Source: Amia ocellicauda | Lineage: Eukaryota; Chordata; Actinopteri; Amiiformes; Amiidae | Length of the DNA: 64,000 nt | Direction: 5' to 3' | Assembly: GCF_036373705.1 (NCBI RefSeq) | Contig: NC_089858.1 | Span: forward strand, 15,676,749-15,740,748 | Shown here: one piece after another, positions 45,601 through 64,000 of the stretch | How the letters are laid out: each line of letters begins with the position of its first letter | Numbering within the stretch: position 1 is the stretch's first letter | Translations under genes and position numbers: made by a program | The notes under the pieces: generated by a model | Database searches by the model: none | Told to the model about the DNA's origin: nothing | The model's input: only the letters and a program-made list of their open reading frames with translations

Positions 45601-47133
45601 CACACACATACACACAGGCACCGCTGCTCAAGACACCTGAAACCCTGCCGTCCTGCTCCAATCAACTTGTTAAATCATTCCACTACCAACCACAGCACTA
45701 AACAACCCCATTCTGAAGGCGGGTTCCAAGACTCATCTGTCAGGCAAAGTCAGACAACAAAGATGGCTTCTCAGTTGAAGACTCAATGAAGACGGCCTCA
45801 ATGTGGTTTACATGTTTAAGTGGGGTAACACTGGGAGTGTAACGGAGATTTAGACTGTCTAGCATTTGGCAAGATTTCTTCATGAATTTCTTACACATAC
45901 TGGTTTGATTTTGTTTTAATGCATTCTGTAGCTTTGCAGCCACACATACGAAATACTGTGAAATTACCCAAAATGGCCCATGCTTCACCAGAACTCTGGT
46001 CCATAACACATTAACACGATTGCTACAAAACAAAACAAAGCAACAACAAAAAACAAAACAAACAAACAGAACTGTTTAATTCACTGAAATACTAAATTCC
46101 AAATTGATCATCACTTTTATTCTTAAATATGATTATTAATAGTATTCATAGCTTCATGACACAGTTACCTTAGCCTCTTTAATTCAGTGTATGATTTTTG
46201 TTAAGAACTGCTACCTGATTTCATTTAAAACTGCTGTGAGAAACCACGACACTGCCATGGTATCGGCTCATTTCGTATTGCAATGCCAGAGCAGCCTAGA
46301 GAGCCCAGCTATCGGAGTCAGGGCCACCCTGGTTGTCCACTACTCAGTGGCCAGGTTCAAGGCCTCACTGTGATAGCCGATGACCCATTCCTGGTCTATT
46401 TTTGTAGAGCCCAGAAAGGGGAAGACTACAGAATGATGTGTGCACACAGTGAGGCAGGCCCAAAGTCTGTCCCTCTCACACCAGAGCCTTGAAAATAAAA
46501 ATAAATACAAAAAAAACCCATGTATAATAATTTTCCAAATGGTGGAAAAACAAACCCAGAAAGAAAAGCGCACAGAAACACAGGAGCACAAAGAGGCGAA
46601 AGCGGTCACGGCGGTCGGGTCACCGCATAGCACATTGGTCTTCTGCCCCACCACAGAGTCGAGTGCTGTCAACTCTAGAGACCCTGACTCAGCTGAGGTA
46701 ACAGCCAGTGAAACCGGCTGACTGGGGCTTATTTTTCTCTCCTTCTTCTTCTTCTTAAACAAAAAAAACAGTATTCTTCTTCCTTTTAATTAATCTACCC
46801 AAAACATAATTGTACCTGAATTTCAATTCGAATCAGCAGTGCACTACAATACAAGAAAGCGCAGATCACAGTCCGGCTCCCATTAACCGAAGGTTTCGCT
46901 TCTCAGGCACGGACCCGCTCCCATATCCAGTTCCCATCAGCACTCAGCATGGTTCGGACCCCAGGACAGCCAGGACCAAACAGGGGTGGCCCGGAATCCA
47001 ATCCACAGAAAACAATCGGCTGCCAGAATAAGGGCTCTGTGACCAACCTGGATAATTGTGCAAGAGCACTGAAGACACTAAAGTGCACTTCAGTTTAGAA
47101 GACCCACTCCTAAGGGGAAAAAATATATAAATA

Positions 47134-47136
<3 letters not shown>

Positions 47137-47164
<28 letters not shown>
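47137..47164. repeat. (CA)14 microsatellite
   Basis: A pure CA run in the intergenic or 3' UTR region after chd9. Confidence 0.93.
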
Positions 47165-47380
47165 GATACACCTTTATGTAAGAGTGTATTGTATACTGCC
47201 ATGTTGATGTTGATGCCATGTGAATTCTCCCGTTTACAGTTATTGTTTTTCCCCAAATGCGACACAGAGCACATTCTCAATGGAGAACTGTCAAATCAGG
47301 AGGCGGGCGAATTGGGGGGGGTAGGGGGGCTGCGTCATGGATCTGAAGATAAATGGCGAAGAACACATAGAATCTACAGC

Positions 47381-47963
47381 TTCTGTGACATTCATTAGCT
47401 GCCCGAGTTATTGCTGAATTTTCCAAAGTTTGATCTGTAAATTATAAGTGTCAAGGAGGCTGTAAAACTATTTACAAATTAAATCAAAATATGTATAAAG
47501 TCTTCTGTTTTTTTTTTTTTTTAAACTCCACTCCAAATATATTAAATGTACAGCTCGGCTTGAGCATTAATTTATTTTTCTTTTTTTCCTCTTTTTTTAA
47601 TAAAATTAAACCCCAACAAAATTATAACAATTATGCCTTTTTCTCTTTTGTAGTTTGTTGCAATTGTACACCATTGTGTAATACAAGCTCACGAATTTCA
47701 GAAATCTAATAAAGTTTTACATGCAAATTGTCTTTCAAAACAATATTGTACCTTTGAACAAAAAACTGAAATTTCATTTCAGTTATTCTAGATAGGGTTC
47801 CTTTCTGTTTTTAGTTTTTTTTTTTTATATATATTTTTTTCTTAAATTACACAACACTTTTTTTCTGTTTGTTGATATTTACAAAGAAAAAAAATCACAA
47901 TGTAAGTGCAGGGTAATTAATATATATATACGTATATATATTTATAACGTGTATATATAGAGC
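47381..47963 (-). other. chd9: chd9 proximal 3' UTR
   Basis: The AT-rich, non-coding stretch follows the chd9 stop codon on the minus strand. A hexamer AATAAA (TTTATT at 47571-47576 on plus) could end a short 3' UTR of about 400 nt; a second at 46116-46121 would give about 1.85 kb, nearer to mammalian CHD9. Confidence 0.55.
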
Positions 47964-63961
<15,998 letters not shown>

Positions 63962-64000
63962 TCACACTTGGGTCCCATCACCAGCACCAGTCTATCCTGT

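Larger units (their letters stand above)
41411..47380. other. Intergenic DNA and possible distal chd9 3' UTR
   Basis: No protein-like reading frame was found. Minus-strand AATAAA hexamers (46116-46121, 42214-42219) leave room for a long chd9 3' UTR. A 25-base T run lies at 42582-42606 and a second T-rich tract near 42761-42782. No RNA gene or mobile element could be recognised. Confidence 0.5.

Noticed and set aside
43000..47000. Search for a further gene between rbl2 and chd9
   Set aside because: No frame showed splice-supported or recognisable protein sequence; the region is better explained as 3' UTR plus intergenic DNA.

Overview
The window is vertebrate nuclear DNA, most probably from a ray-finned fish. 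It holds split genes with GT-AG introns, many (CA)n, (AAT)n and (CAGG)n microsatellites, Tc1-like DNA transposons and short repeat tails of a type common in fish genomes. Three protein-coding genes account for essentially all the coding sequence: aktip (+, 13.3-20.5 kb), rbl2 encoding p130 (-, 23.0-41.1 kb) and the 3' part of chd9 (-, 48.0-63.9 kb, running off the right edge). Read on the opposite strand the order is chd9 > rbl2 > < aktip, the same order and orientation as CHD9-RBL2-AKTIP on human 16q12.2. This is therefore a conserved vertebrate synteny block, and I see no sign of a prokaryotic-style accessory system.

Layout. 1-11.3 kb: gene-free DNA upstream of aktip, with several microsatellites, AT-rich homeobox-site-rich stretches that look like candidate conserved noncoding elements, and a decayed Tc1-like element (9.8-10.7 kb). 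11.1-11.9 kb: CpG-containing aktip promoter region with four CCAAT boxes and a perfect PBX/PREP decamer. 13.25-20.5 kb: aktip coding exons; a second Tc1-like element, itself interrupted by a solo LTR, lies in its first coding intron (14.7-16.8 kb). 20.5-22.96 kb: convergent 3' UTRs of aktip and rbl2. 23.0-41.1 kb: rbl2, 22 recognisable coding exons with frame-consistent junctions except at one place (exon 8 to 9). 41.1-48.0 kb: rbl2 promoter side and chd9 3' UTR/intergenic DNA. 48.0-63.9 kb: 23 frame-consistent chd9 exons, from the C-terminal helicase lobe to the stop codon.

Functions. AKTIP is a catalytically inactive E2-like (UEV) protein of the FTS-Hook-FHIP complex. p130 is a pocket protein that represses E2F targets and nucleates the DREAM complex in quiescence. 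CHD9 is a SNF2-family chromatin remodeller with two BRK domains. The three are neighbours by conserved synteny and there is no evidence that they act in one pathway.

The observations most worth a second look are: a 31-bp minisatellite in chd9 that has multiplied a functional splice donor; about 30 residues of p130 that cannot be found just where an intron is occupied by repeat-like DNA; the CCAAT/PBX-PREP cluster upstream of aktip; and several nested or TIR-bounded mobile elements.
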